Source: Clostridium sp. UBA6640 (GTDB lineage Bacteria; Bacillota; Clostridia; Clostridiales; Clostridiaceae). Taken from it: a stretch of DNA of 15,437 bases. The position numbers were made by a program, and so were the translations under genes. Positions 6,725 through 14,499 of the stretch are shown piece by piece. The notes beneath the pieces are model-generated. The model made no database searches. It saw only the letters and a list, made by a program, of their open reading frames with translations, and was not told where the DNA came from. Where the stretch lies: NCBI RefSeq assembly GCF_002455975.1, contig NZ_DKLM01000144.1, forward strand, positions 1-15,437, read 5' to 3'. Positions within the stretch are counted from its first letter, which is position 1. The number at the start of each line of letters is the position of its first letter.

Positions 6725-7990
6725 TTATCTATCAAAATTTAATATTAAATTAGCGTATATAAGAATATGATTTAAATACTCTTCTACTTTTACATATTCA
6801 TTAATAGTATGACATTGCTCTAGTGCTCCTGGTCCTAATATAACTGTAGGTATATTGGCTATATTCTTTAAAAGCCTAGCATCATTACCTGCACAACTTC
6901 CATCTACTATTGATGCAGTATCAGTAGCTTCACTATATGCTTCCTTAACTTTAGATACAAAGCTATGATTTTCATCCATCTCAAAAGCTCCTCCAGCTTG
7001 ATATATATTATATATCGGTGGATTATCTTTAAGATAGCTATCCCCATTAGCACATAAATTCAAGGTATTTATAACATCATTTTTAACCATTTCATAACTC
7101 ATTACTTCTGGTAAATAATGAATACACATTTTAAACTTACAATTATCAGGTACTGTAGATCCTGCTGTACCTCCATTAATCACTCCTACATTTATTGTTG
7201 GAGCAGGAAGTACTTTATGCTTATATCTCATCAGCCATTGATGCTCTAATTCATTTAGTGCACTTATAAGTTTAATTGCTTTTTCAATTGCATTAACCCC
7301 TTGCCATTTTTTACCACTATGTAGAGCTATTCCACTAACCTCCACTTCAAAGAATATAAATCCCATATGAGCATTTATTATTTTCTTATCTGAAGGTTCA
7401 CAAATTACTGCCCCATCAGCTTTTACACCTTTCGTAACAGCATGAATAGTTCCATTTCCTCCACCTTCTTCATCTACTACTGAAAGAATCTTTACATTAA
7501 CAGGGAGTTCTATTCCTGCATCTTTTAATAATTTAACTGCCATTATAGATGCCATAAGTCCACTTTTCATATCAGCAGCACCTAATCCATAAAGTCTTCC
7601 ATCAATTATTTCCGGCTTCCAAGGATTAATTCTCCACTTGCTTATATCTCCTGGCGGCATTGTATCTACATGACCATTAAATAGAAGGATTCTATCCTCT
7701 TTTCCTTTAAAATCTCCTATTAAATTAAATCTATCTTCGTAGTTATGATTAAGATTTCCCTCATTATAACTTTCAAGAGCTTGAATAATAGTTTCTTCTT
7801 CCATTTCCTCAACTACAACTTGTCCACCAAGTTCCTCTAAAAGTTTTTTAATATATAACTGTCCTTCTTTTTCTCTTCCTCCATCTATACCATGACCTAT
7901 TACTTGAGTATCTATAGAGATTAAATCCATAAGATGTTTTATATACTGCTCTTTATTATTAATAAGAGTTTCTTTTAACTTATTATTCAT
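6725..7990 (-). CDS. M20 family metallohydrolase (ArgE/DapE type)
   Basis: This is a cytosolic di-metal hydrolase of the ArgE/DapE/CPG2 branch of M20, which cleaves amide bonds of N-acyl amino acids or peptides. At 421 aa it has normal length. Ligands visible in order are His107 and the catalytic-site Asp109 in GHVDT, Asp140 bridging in GAADMKSG, general base Glu174 and ligand Glu175 in DEEGGGNGT, Glu198 in CEPS, and His394 in CHTINEY. The dimerisation/lid domain lies at about 205-320. Annotation as acetylornithine deacetylase or succinyl-diaminopimelate desuccinylase would be only a family label, since no arg or dap genes lie nearby. It sits between the permeases and the GATase-fold gene (32-nt and 21-nt gaps), so it likely processes the imported compound. 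The SD (AGGATGTG) is a little far from the ATG. Confidence 0.9.
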   Translation of the reverse strand: MNNKLKETLINNKEQYIKHLMDLISIDTQVIGHGIDGGREKEGQLYIKKLLEELGGQVVVEEMEEETIIQALESYNEGNLNHNYEDRFNLIGDFKGKEDRILLFNGHVDTMPPGDISKWRINPWKPEIIDGRLYGLGAADMKSGLMASIMAVKLLKDAGIELPVNVKILSVVDEEGGGNGTIHAVTKGVKADGAVICEPSDKKIINAHMGFIFFEVEVSGIALHSGKKWQGVNAIEKAIKLISALNELEHQWLMRYKHKVLPAPTINVGVINGGTAGSTVPDNCKFKMCIHYLPEVMSYEMVKNDVINTLNLCANGDSYLKDNPPIYNIYQAGGAFEMDENHSFVSKVKEAYSEATDTASIVDGSCAGNDARLLKNIANIPTVILGPGALEQCHTINEYVKVEEYLNHILIYANLILNFDR

Positions 7991-8022
7991 TATTTATCAC
8001 ATCCTATACTTTATATAAATTA

Positions 8023-8967
8023 TTATTTATTATCCATAGTAATAAGAGAGCTTTTTGCTTTCTTTTCCACTAGATATTTTCTAATCATTGAAATTGAAAG
8101 TATAGCTACAGTCGTAATATATGGAGTCATCAGTATAATATCTGAAGGAAATCCATGAGATTGTAATCTTGCACCTATAGAGTCTGCAAATCCAAAGATT
8201 AGCGTCCCTATATAAGCAAATATAGGATTTACTCCTCCAAAATACATTGCCGCAACACCCATAAATCCTCTTCCATTAGTCATATTTTCAACGAACATCC
8301 TTGAATATCCTAAAGACAAGTGTGCTCCAGCTATTCCTCCCAATATTCCAGATATTATAATTACTTGAAATTTTGATTTATAAATATCTATTCCTGCTGT
8401 TTCTGCTGCCTTAGGATTCAAACCAACACTTCTAATTCTAAGTCCCCAAGTAGTTCTGAATAATAAATACCATATGGCAAATACAAAAACTGGTCCTAAA
8501 AGTTCAAATAAAGAGTAGTTGTTAAACAATGTGTTTAACACAGGAATATTATCTAAAAAAGGTATATGTACTCTCGGTATTGGTACTATTTTATCAGAGT
8601 AAAAACTTCCAGCAACTCCAAATATCTCTCTTAATAAAAATCTTGTCACTGCTAGTGCAAACATATTAAGAGATATACCAACAACCATAATTTCTCCTTT
8701 AAATTTTATGTGAGCGACTCCTACTATAAGTGCCATTAAAACTCCAGAAACCATAGCTGCTATTACAGCTAAAATCCAGCTTCCAGTTAAAAAACTTACT
8801 GATACTGCTACGAAAGCTCCCATTAGCATAATTCCTTCAGTACCAACATTTAATATATCTGCCTGTTGAGTTATTATAACAGCTAAAGCAGCGTATAATA
8901 TTGGTGTAGATGCTCTAATAGTAGAAGCAATCAAACTTAAATCAAATATAGATGATAACATTTCCAA
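8023..8967 (-). CDS. ABC transporter permease, nucleoside/simple-sugar type (NupQ-like)
   Basis: This is a 314-aa inner-membrane subunit of the BPD_transp_2 family with about eight to nine hydrophobic helices. Typical blocks are QQADILNVGTEGIMLMGAF near residue 35 and the cytoplasmic coupling region GLRIRSVGLNPKAAETAGID near 170-190. It resembles YufQ/NupQ of B. subtilis guanosine importers and pairs with the longer permease just upstream. I start it at TTG 8967 because AAAGGAGTG lies about 8-10 nt before it; the ATG two codons later (8961) would have too long a spacing. The gap to the upstream permease gene is 20 nt. Confidence 0.93.
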   Translation of the reverse strand: MEMLSSIFDLSLIASTIRASTPILYAALAVIITQQADILNVGTEGIMLMGAFVAVSVSFLTGSWILAVIAAMVSGVLMALIVGVAHIKFKGEIMVVGISLNMFALAVTRFLLREIFGVAGSFYSDKIVPIPRVHIPFLDNIPVLNTLFNNYSLFELLGPVFVFAIWYLLFRTTWGLRIRSVGLNPKAAETAGIDIYKSKFQVIIISGILGGIAGAHLSLGYSRMFVENMTNGRGFMGVAAMYFGGVNPIFAYIGTLIFGFADSIGARLQSHGFPSDIILMTPYITTVAILSISMIRKYLVEKKAKSSLITMDNK

Positions 8968-8987
8968 ATTTATTCACTCCTTTGCCA

Positions 8988-10046
8988 CTATGCATTAACT
9001 GAACTTTCTTTAGAATCTTCAATCTTTGCTTTTTTCTTTTTTAATTTAATTCCGCTATATAATCCTTCCATTGCCACTAATATTATAAATACTGAAATAA
9101 TTATATCTATTAAAGACTTAGGTATTCCCGTAAATCTTTCCATACCCAAAGCTCCAGCTTTAAGACTAGCAACAAAGAAAGCTATAAATGGTACAAGTTT
9201 TATATTATTTCTGGCAATTAATGATATAAGCATTCCATCAAAGCCTATTCCTACAGAAAAGTTTCCTAAAAAGTATCCATAAACACCAGCAACTTCGATT
9301 CCTCCTGCAAGTCCTCCAATTGCTCCACTTATCATCATTCCAATAACCATTATCTTTTTCTCTTTAATCCCTATGTATTCAGAGAATTTTCTATTAATTC
9401 CTACATTTCTAAGTTTATATCCCACTGTAGTGTGAAACATTAGCCAATATACAAATAGTAAAACTCCAATTGCGATAAATAGTCCAGTATTTGCTTTACT
9501 CGGTTTTAAAATTGTTGATAACTTTGCACTACCTGCTATGTCTTTTGTTTTAGCAACAACACCTTGAGCAGATAAACTTCCATTTACTAAATAATTAGTG
9601 ATATAAATAGCAACGTAATTTAGTAATATAGTTGCTGTTATTTCATTTACATTAAAATATGATTTTAGATATCCTGGTATAAAGGCCCATAGCGCTCCTA
9701 CAATAGCAGAAAAACCAAGTGTTAAAGGTATATGTATAATCTTTGGAAGACCTACAAGTGATGCACCTATCCATGCAGCTGCTATTGCACCTAAATATAA
9801 TTCTCCTTCAACTCCTATATTAAATATTCCAACCTTTGAAGAGACTGCGAAAGCTAATGCTGCTAACATTAGTGGAACAAAAATTTGAAGTGTGCCTCCT
9901 AAGTTAAAGTTACCTACAAAAGCACCTTTAAATAGTTGCATATATCCTTCAATAGGATTAAATCCCATTGAAATTATAATTATCGCTCCTATAGCAAAGG
10001 CAGTTAGTAATGAAAGAAGTAAGCTTATATAATATTTTTTACCCAT
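8988..10046 (-). CDS. ABC transporter permease, nucleoside/simple-sugar type (NupP-like)
   Basis: This is a 352-aa inner-membrane subunit of the BPD_transp_2 family. It has an extra N-terminal helix (residues ~6-28) compared with the second permease, then about eight more hydrophobic helices. The family block SSKVGIFNIGVEGELYLGA lies near residue 70, and the coupling region GYKLRNVGINRKFSEYIGIK near 210-230. It ends with a lysine-rich cytosolic tail. Its ATG lies inside the end of the ATPase gene (8-nt overlap), with a strong AGGAGG inside the last codons of that gene, so the two are translationally coupled. It resembles YufP/NupP of B. subtilis. Confidence 0.93.
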   Translation of the reverse strand: MGKKYYISLLLSLLTAFAIGAIIIISMGFNPIEGYMQLFKGAFVGNFNLGGTLQIFVPLMLAALAFAVSSKVGIFNIGVEGELYLGAIAAAWIGASLVGLPKIIHIPLTLGFSAIVGALWAFIPGYLKSYFNVNEITATILLNYVAIYITNYLVNGSLSAQGVVAKTKDIAGSAKLSTILKPSKANTGLFIAIGVLLFVYWLMFHTTVGYKLRNVGINRKFSEYIGIKEKKIMVIGMMISGAIGGLAGGIEVAGVYGYFLGNFSVGIGFDGMLISLIARNNIKLVPFIAFFVASLKAGALGMERFTGIPKSLIDIIISVFIILVAMEGLYSGIKLKKKKAKIEDSKESSVNA

Positions 10047-11556
10047 TTAATTTACCTCCTATCATAAGGATACCTAAATTCTCCTCTGTAGCCTCTTCTG
10101 AAGAAAGCACTCCTGTTATCTTACCTTCATACATAACAGCTATCCTATCTGAAAGAGAAAGTATTTCCTCAAGATCTGCAGATACTAAAAGTATAGCTGT
10201 ATTCTTCTTTTTAGCTTCCTCTAAGTATTTTCTAATCTCTTCAATAGATCCAATGTCTACTCCTCTTGTTGGTTGTGCTGCTATTAAAAGTTTTGCACCC
10301 ATATCAACTTCTCGGGCAACTATTACTTTTTGTGCATTTCCTCCAGATAAATTAGTTGTAAGTATTTCTCCATCTTTCGGTCTAATGTCAAATTTATCTA
10401 TCAATTCCTTAGAATAATTTTCGATTTCTTTTTTATTTAATTTTATAAATTTACTAAAAGGACTCTTATAAAATTTATTTGCAATCAAATTGTCCTTAAT
10501 ACTCCACTCTTTATTTAATCCCCTAACATTTCTATCCTCTGGTATATGTGCTACACCTGATTGTCTAATTTTCAAAGGTGATAAATTAGTTACATTTTTC
10601 CCTAATAATTTTATTTCACCTTTCTCAACTTTTCTAAGTCCTGTAATGGCATCAATAAGTTCTGTTTGGCCATTTCCGTCAACTCCAGCAATTCCTAGAA
10701 CTTCCCCTTCTCTTATTTCTAAATCTAACCCTCTAATTTTTGATAATTCTCTATCTCCTGGAACATAGATATCTTTTAACTGAATAACTACATCTCCAAC
10801 CTTTCCAGTTTTTGCTTTAGCACTTAAAAATATATCTCTACCAACCATCATTTTTGCTATTTCTGGTATACTAGTATCTTTCTTTAGAAAAGTATTTAAA
10901 TAGCTTCCTTGCCTCATAACAGATATTCTATCACTGATTTCCATAACTTCCTTAAGTTTATGGGATATAAATATTACAGACTTACCATCTTTCTTAAGTG
11001 CATTTAATATTTTAAATAATTGAACTGTTTCCTGTGGAGTAAGTACAGCTGTTGGTTCATCTAGTATTAATATTTCAGCACCTCTATAAAGAGTTTTTAT
11101 AATTTCAACTCTTTGCGCTTCTCCTACAGATATATTTCTAACCTTTTTATTAAGTTGTATATCCATTCCATATAGATCTATATATTCTTGTATTCTTCTT
11201 CTAGCTTCATCTAAGTCTATTCTCATGCCTTTGCTTGGTTCAAAGCCTAAAATTATATTTTCAAGTACTGTTAAGTCCTGAACTAACATAAACTCTTGAT
11301 GAACCATGCCTATTCCCAATTCTATAGCTTCTTTAGGAGTTAAATATGGATACTCCTTACCTTTTATCGCCATTTTGCCTTCATCAAATTTGTACATACC
11401 ATAAAGTATTTTTAATAGAGTAGATTTCCCTGCTCCATTTTCACCTACTAAAGAATGAATCTCGCCTTCATATAAGTCAAAAAAACCATTAGAAATAGCT
11501 TGTACAGTTCCAAAGCTCTTTTTTATGTTGGTCATTTGTATAATTTTATTTGACAT
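10039..11556 (-). CDS. ABC transporter ATPase with two nucleotide-binding domains (NupO-like)
   Basis: This 505-aa fused double ATPase powers the importer. Domain 1 (about 1-240) is complete: Walker A GENGAGKST at 38-46, Q-loop HQEF ~86-89, signature SVGEAQ ~143-148, Walker B ILILDEPT ~162-169 and switch His199. Domain 2 (about 255-500) is degenerate: Walker A GVDGNGQTEL lacks the Lys, Walker B reads LLIAAQPT with Ala/Gln instead of Asp/Glu, and the switch His is Ser (LLVSADL), although LSGGNAQ (403-409) is intact. This asymmetry is normal for the RbsA/NupO-type family and means one consensus ATP site. The gene begins 77 nt after the lipoprotein gene, across a 36-bp palindrome, with GGGGAG as SD. 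Confidence 0.96.
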   Translation of the reverse strand: MSNKIIQMTNIKKSFGTVQAISNGFFDLYEGEIHSLVGENGAGKSTLLKILYGMYKFDEGKMAIKGKEYPYLTPKEAIELGIGMVHQEFMLVQDLTVLENIILGFEPSKGMRIDLDEARRRIQEYIDLYGMDIQLNKKVRNISVGEAQRVEIIKTLYRGAEILILDEPTAVLTPQETVQLFKILNALKKDGKSVIFISHKLKEVMEISDRISVMRQGSYLNTFLKKDTSIPEIAKMMVGRDIFLSAKAKTGKVGDVVIQLKDIYVPGDRELSKIRGLDLEIREGEVLGIAGVDGNGQTELIDAITGLRKVEKGEIKLLGKNVTNLSPLKIRQSGVAHIPEDRNVRGLNKEWSIKDNLIANKFYKSPFSKFIKLNKKEIENYSKELIDKFDIRPKDGEILTTNLSGGNAQKVIVAREVDMGAKLLIAAQPTRGVDIGSIEEIRKYLEEAKKKNTAILLVSADLEEILSLSDRIAVMYEGKITGVLSSEEATEENLGILMIGGKLNG

Positions 11557-11586
11557 AGCCTCTCCCCTACCTAACTAAATATATTT

Positions 11587-11622
11587 AATATACCAAGATT
11601 AAAATTTTAATCTTGGTATATT
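11587..11622. repeat. 36-bp perfect palindrome between bmp and the ATPase gene
   Basis: Positions 11587-11622 are a perfect dyad centred between 11604 and 11605 (core AAAATTTT, arms containing TACCAAGATT). On the mRNA it would form a long hairpin 12 nt after the lipoprotein stop. No T-run follows in the transcribed direction, so it is more likely a processing/stabilising hairpin or leaky attenuator than a full terminator. That would give more binding protein than membrane subunits. Confidence 0.85.
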
Positions 11623-11633
11623 CTTAATATTTG

Positions 11634-12698
11634 TTACTTCTTTCCAAATCCTGGATGCGACTTAACTTCTATTTCACCACTTTTAATTTTTTCTTCTATT
11701 TCTTTAACTTTAGTTAATATATCCTCTGGGAAGTCATCTCCTAAAGCTTCTTTCATAACTGTCATATCTGTTAATCCAACACCGCTATTAGTTACATCCA
11801 TGTAAAGTGTTTCTCCAGCTTTAAAGCTTCCATCAGCTACAGACTTAATTACTGTATATGAAGTAACATCAATACGCTTAAGCATTGAAGTTAATATGTT
11901 TCCTGGATATATTCCATCTTGATCCTGGTCAACACCTATTGCATATTTACCTGATTCTTTAGCTGCTTCTAATACACCATTTCCTGTACCTGAAGCAACG
12001 TTCATTACTATGTCAGCACCTTGGCTATATTGAGCTAATGTTAATTCTTTTCCTTTTAATGGATCAGTAAATGAACCTGCAAAAGCTTCTAAAACTTTTG
12101 TTGATGGATCAATATATGCTGCTCCTTGCTTATATCCTGTTAAAAAGTCTTGCAATACGGGGATATCTACTCCCCCAACCCATCCTATAACTTTGTCTTC
12201 GTTTACATTCTTAATGTCAGTTTTTTGAGTAAACAATGCTGCTGCTGCTCCTGCTAGGAATGATCCTTCATTTTGAGCAAATATTGCTGAAGCTACGTTG
12301 GGTTCATCAACAACACCATCAATAATTGCAAATTTTTGATCTGGGAATTGAGGAGCTATCGTCTTCATTATATCCTCATATTGAGCTGATACTGCTAAAA
12401 TTAAATCATATTCACCTGATGAAGCCATAGCCATTGTGTTTGATTCCCAATCTGCTGGCTTATCAGTTTCCATAATTTTAACTTCAAGTTCAAATTCCTC
12501 TTGTGCCTTTTTTACTCCTTCATTAGCAGAGTCATTAAATGATTTGTCTCCTAGGTAACCTGCTAATAATAATGCAACTTTTGTTTTTTTACCTTCTTTA
12601 GAACCTTCTTCTTTGCTATTACTACCGCAACCAACAAGTAATACTGAAAGGCCAAGAATAAGAGTTAGTAGTAACGCAATATGCTTTTTAAATTTCAT
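11634..12698 (-). CDS. BMP family substrate-binding lipoprotein (nucleoside-type)
   Basis: This 354-aa extracytoplasmic lipoprotein is the substrate receptor of the ABC importer encoded downstream. A lipoprotein signal peptide is clear: KFKKH, then a hydrophobic stretch and the lipobox LVGC with Cys24 as the lipidated residue, followed by a Ser/Lys/Glu-rich linker. Family blocks are KVALLLAGYLGDKSFND at ~40-56, KFAIIDGVVDEPNV, GWVGGVDIPVLQDFLTGYKQG at ~172-192, and GVDQDQDGIYPGNILTSMLKR at ~255-275. BMP proteins (PnrA, NupN/YufN, MED type) bind purine nucleosides in known cases, but other ligands are known. The SD AAGGAGG is strong. It is the second gene of the operon, 51 nt after ribokinase, and is set off from the ATPase gene by a long palindrome. 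Confidence 0.95.
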   Translation of the reverse strand: MKFKKHIALLLTLILGLSVLLVGCGSNSKEEGSKEGKKTKVALLLAGYLGDKSFNDSANEGVKKAQEEFELEVKIMETDKPADWESNTMAMASSGEYDLILAVSAQYEDIMKTIAPQFPDQKFAIIDGVVDEPNVASAIFAQNEGSFLAGAAAALFTQKTDIKNVNEDKVIGWVGGVDIPVLQDFLTGYKQGAAYIDPSTKVLEAFAGSFTDPLKGKELTLAQYSQGADIVMNVASGTGNGVLEAAKESGKYAIGVDQDQDGIYPGNILTSMLKRIDVTSYTVIKSVADGSFKAGETLYMDVTNSGVGLTDMTVMKEALGDDFPEDILTKVKEIEEKIKSGEIEVKSHPGFGKK

Positions 12699-12749
12699 AG
12701 TTAAATCCTCCTTAATGATTTTGTTTATATATTTTTAAATAGTTCACTT

Positions 12750-13673
12750 TTATTTTTTTCTGATGTTAATAAATTTTTCTACTTCTTCTTTATAGGGTAA
12801 TGAACTTTGTGCTCCTTTTTTACTAACAGTTAATGCTCCAACGTATAAAGAGTACTCAATGGCTTTTATAACATCATTTTCTCTATTTAAATATGAAACA
12901 AATCCTCCTATAAAAGAATCACCTGCCGCAGTAGTATCTACTGTGTTTACCTTTATTGAATTAAAAATTTTAAACTCTTTGCTACTTGCATAAATTGCAC
13001 CTTTTTCGCCAAGAGTAGTTATAACATTTTTAACTCCCATGTTTAAAAGTTTATTTATAGCATTCTTTACATCTTCTTTAGTATTTATATTTTCATCAGT
13101 CATCAATTCTAGTTCTGTTTCATTTGGTATTAAATAATCTACTTTGCACAATATTTCCTCTGGTATTTGTTGTGCTGGAGCAGGATTTAATATTATTTTT
13201 ATACCTTTTTTATGACAAAAGTCTATTGCAGTTTTAAATGTATCTAAAGGTATCTCTAGCTGCATTACACAGTATGAAACGTTTTCAAAAACTTCACTAT
13301 ACTTTTCAATATCTTCCGCTTTTAAATTGCTATTTGATGCTGGATTTACCACAATGCAGTTATCTCCATTGTTATCTACATATATAAATGCAGTCCCTGA
13401 TGGGTAAGTTTCATCAAACAATATGTATTTAATATCAACATTGCTTTCTTCTAAAGCATTTGATAGCTCATTACCGTTACTATCTTGTCCAACTTTACCA
13501 AGCATTTTAACACTTCCACCTAATCTTCCAATGGCTACTGCTTGATTAGCACCTTTTCCACCATGGAACTTTAAAATCGACTTTGATAATATGGTTTCTC
13601 CTAATTTAGGTATGTGATCTACATCTACTACAAAATCCATATTAATGCTACCAATAACCAGTATATCTTTCAT
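12750..13673 (-). CDS. rbsK: Ribokinase, PfkB family
   Basis: This 307-aa sugar kinase phosphorylates D-ribose to ribose 5-phosphate in the cytosol. Features are the N-terminal GSINMD start, the PfkB signature 1 FHGGKGANQAVAIGRLG at ~37-52, NPAPA at 163-167, NETE at 184-187, TTLGEKG at ~219-225, and signature 2 DTTAAGDSFIGGF at 246-258 with Asp252 as catalytic base. The C-terminal KKGAQSSLP is typical of the ribokinase K+ site. These blocks favour ribokinase over fructo- or adenosine kinases, though related nucleoside or deoxyribose kinases cannot be excluded. Length is normal and the SD AAAGGAGTG is 7 nt from the ATG. It is the first gene of the operon, behind a double LacI-type operator. 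Leading a nucleoside-type importer operon, it suggests that ribose is released from the imported compound. Confidence 0.94.
   Translation of the reverse strand: MKDILVIGSINMDFVVDVDHIPKLGETILSKSILKFHGGKGANQAVAIGRLGGSVKMLGKVGQDSNGNELSNALEESNVDIKYILFDETYPSGTAFIYVDNNGDNCIVVNPASNSNLKAEDIEKYSEVFENVSYCVMQLEIPLDTFKTAIDFCHKKGIKIILNPAPAQQIPEEILCKVDYLIPNETELELMTDENINTKEDVKNAINKLLNMGVKNVITTLGEKGAIYASSKEFKIFNSIKVNTVDTTAAGDSFIGGFVSYLNRENDVIKAIEYSLYVGALTVSKKGAQSSLPYKEEVEKFINIRKK
13276..13286. promoter_or_regulatory. Possible intragenic LacI-type auxiliary operator in rbsK
   Basis: GAAACGTTTTC inside the ribokinase coding region keeps the AAACGTTT core of the upstream sites. It lies 464-490 bp from them, a distance suited to DNA looping by a LacI-family tetramer, but it could be chance. 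Confidence 0.3.
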
Positions 13674-13688
13674 TTATAGACACTCCTT

Positions 13689-13727
13689 TTACATAATGAG
13701 ATAAAAACGAAATCTTAATTTATGTAA
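13689..13727 (-). promoter_or_regulatory. Leader stem-loop just before the rbsK ribosome binding site
   Basis: TTACATAA (13720-13727 read on minus) pairs with TTATGTAA (13689-13696); an inner AGAT/ATCT pair closes further. The stem ends immediately before AAGGAGTG. It would form the 5' end of a transcript started from the -10 box at 13734-13739. Confidence 0.5.
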
Positions 13728-13733
13728 TTACTT

Positions 13734-13763
13734 ATCATAAAAACGTTTTAGTTAAAGGTTTAA
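13734..13763 (-). promoter_or_regulatory. Candidate promoter of the rbsK-transporter operon
   Basis: On the minus strand, -35 TTAAAC (13758-13763), 18-nt spacer, -10 TATGAT (13734-13739). One AAAACGTTTT site fills the spacer and the other overlaps and lies just upstream of the -35. An alternative -10, TATAAT at 13795-13800, has no good -35 box. Confidence 0.5.
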
Positions 13764-13779
13764 CTAAAACGTTTTAGTT
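13740..13779. promoter_or_regulatory. Double LacI-family operator (AAAACGTTTT twice, in a large dyad)
   Basis: Two AAAACGTTTT sites (13740-13749 and 13766-13775) lie 26 bp centre to centre. The second extends to an 18-bp perfect palindrome, AACTAAAACGTTTTAGTT (13762-13779). The whole segment 13740-13775 is also a 17+17 inverted repeat around a central GG. The palindromic core with central CpG is the LacI/GalR-family signature. The likely binder is the LacI-type protein encoded at 3232-4230. Confidence 0.85.
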
Positions 13780-14207
13780 CTTTAGAATTATTCTATTATA
13801 GGCTTATAAAAAAAACAATATATTTGACATCATATTTCATTATTTTTTTACAATTTTATTTCTTTTAAGTATTTTTATAATTTAACTATATTTTCATTAA
13901 AAAATTTACACTTTTTATATATGTGTTTATATATTTTTACATTTAATCTTTAATTGTATAGCACTATTATTAAAAATTATTTTTTATTTTCATATATGCT
14001 ATACTATATAACATATATTCACGAATAATGTAAAAATTTAAATTGTTTATACTATTTGTTCTTTTAATTTTTTTATAAATATGATATTCACTAAAATATA
14101 CTTTCTATAATTAATGATTACAGTTTTTATAATCATTTTAAATGTTTCTATTTGTAATTAAAGTAAACTTAAAATTGTATAATAAATTATTTTATAAATT
14201 CCTTATT
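13780..14207. other. Very A/T-rich gene-free segment
   Basis: Nothing coding is seen on either strand; all frames are broken by frequent stops. It contains an isolated plus-strand TTGACA (13824-13829) without a convincing -10 partner, and many A and T tracts that could bend DNA upstream of the ribokinase promoter. Confidence 0.5.
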
Positions 14208-14248
14208 AAAAATAAAAGTGACCTATAGAATTTTTCTATAGGTCACTT
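14208..14248 (-). terminator. Orphan Rho-independent terminator
   Basis: A 15-bp perfect stem (14234-14248 with 14216-14230; core GTGACCTATAGAA) with a 3-nt loop is followed on the minus strand by TTATTTTT. No protein gene lies immediately upstream: the oxidoreductase at 14545-15123 already has its own terminator. It therefore implies a separate transcript. Confidence 0.8.
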
Positions 14249-14419
14249 CTCTCTTACATAGTACTTAGTTTTCAAGGTTGAATATATTATTTTATATATC
14301 GAATTTAACTATCTAGCATGTTTACAACTTATAACTTTATTATAAGTGTAATCAAATGACCAAGCCATTCATATACCTTACAAAACCACGAATTAAACTT
14401 ACATTTTTGTAATTTACTA
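14208..14419 (-). ncRNA. Candidate small non-coding RNA, ~210 nt
   Basis: A promoter-like pair (14427-14456) and a strong terminator (14208-14248) on the same strand bracket about 210 nt with no ORF longer than a few codons. The predicted RNA contains a stem ACTTATAA/TTATAAGT, an imperfect dyad AATGGCTTGGTCATT, and the segment CAACCTTGAAAACTAAG just before the terminator. That segment resembles the ACCTTGAAAACT element in rRNA spacers of Clostridia and Bacilli. It matches no RNA family I know. A decayed rRNA-operon tail is an alternative. Confidence 0.4.
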
Positions 14420-14426
14420 TATATTC

Positions 14427-14456
14427 ATAATATAACTGTTTTTTTAATTTTTTCAA
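14427..14456 (-). promoter_or_regulatory. Candidate promoter of the small RNA unit
   Basis: On the minus strand, -35 TTGAAA (14451-14456), 18-nt A-rich spacer, -10 TATTAT (14427-14432). The A/T-rich background makes chance matches easy. Confidence 0.4.
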
Positions 14457-14499
14457 TTCACAGCTTTACTTAACAACTAATAAATAATTACTTTATTTA

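Noticed and set aside
10010..10417. Plus-strand open frame of 135 codons
   Set aside because: It is antisense to the well-supported ATPase gene, has a Ser/Ile-rich composition typical of a shadow frame, and lacks a ribosome binding site.
13740..13779. CcpA catabolite-response (cre) site
   Set aside because: The flanks CTAAAACGTTTTAG lack the TG...CA ends of cre; a dedicated LacI-family operator fits better.
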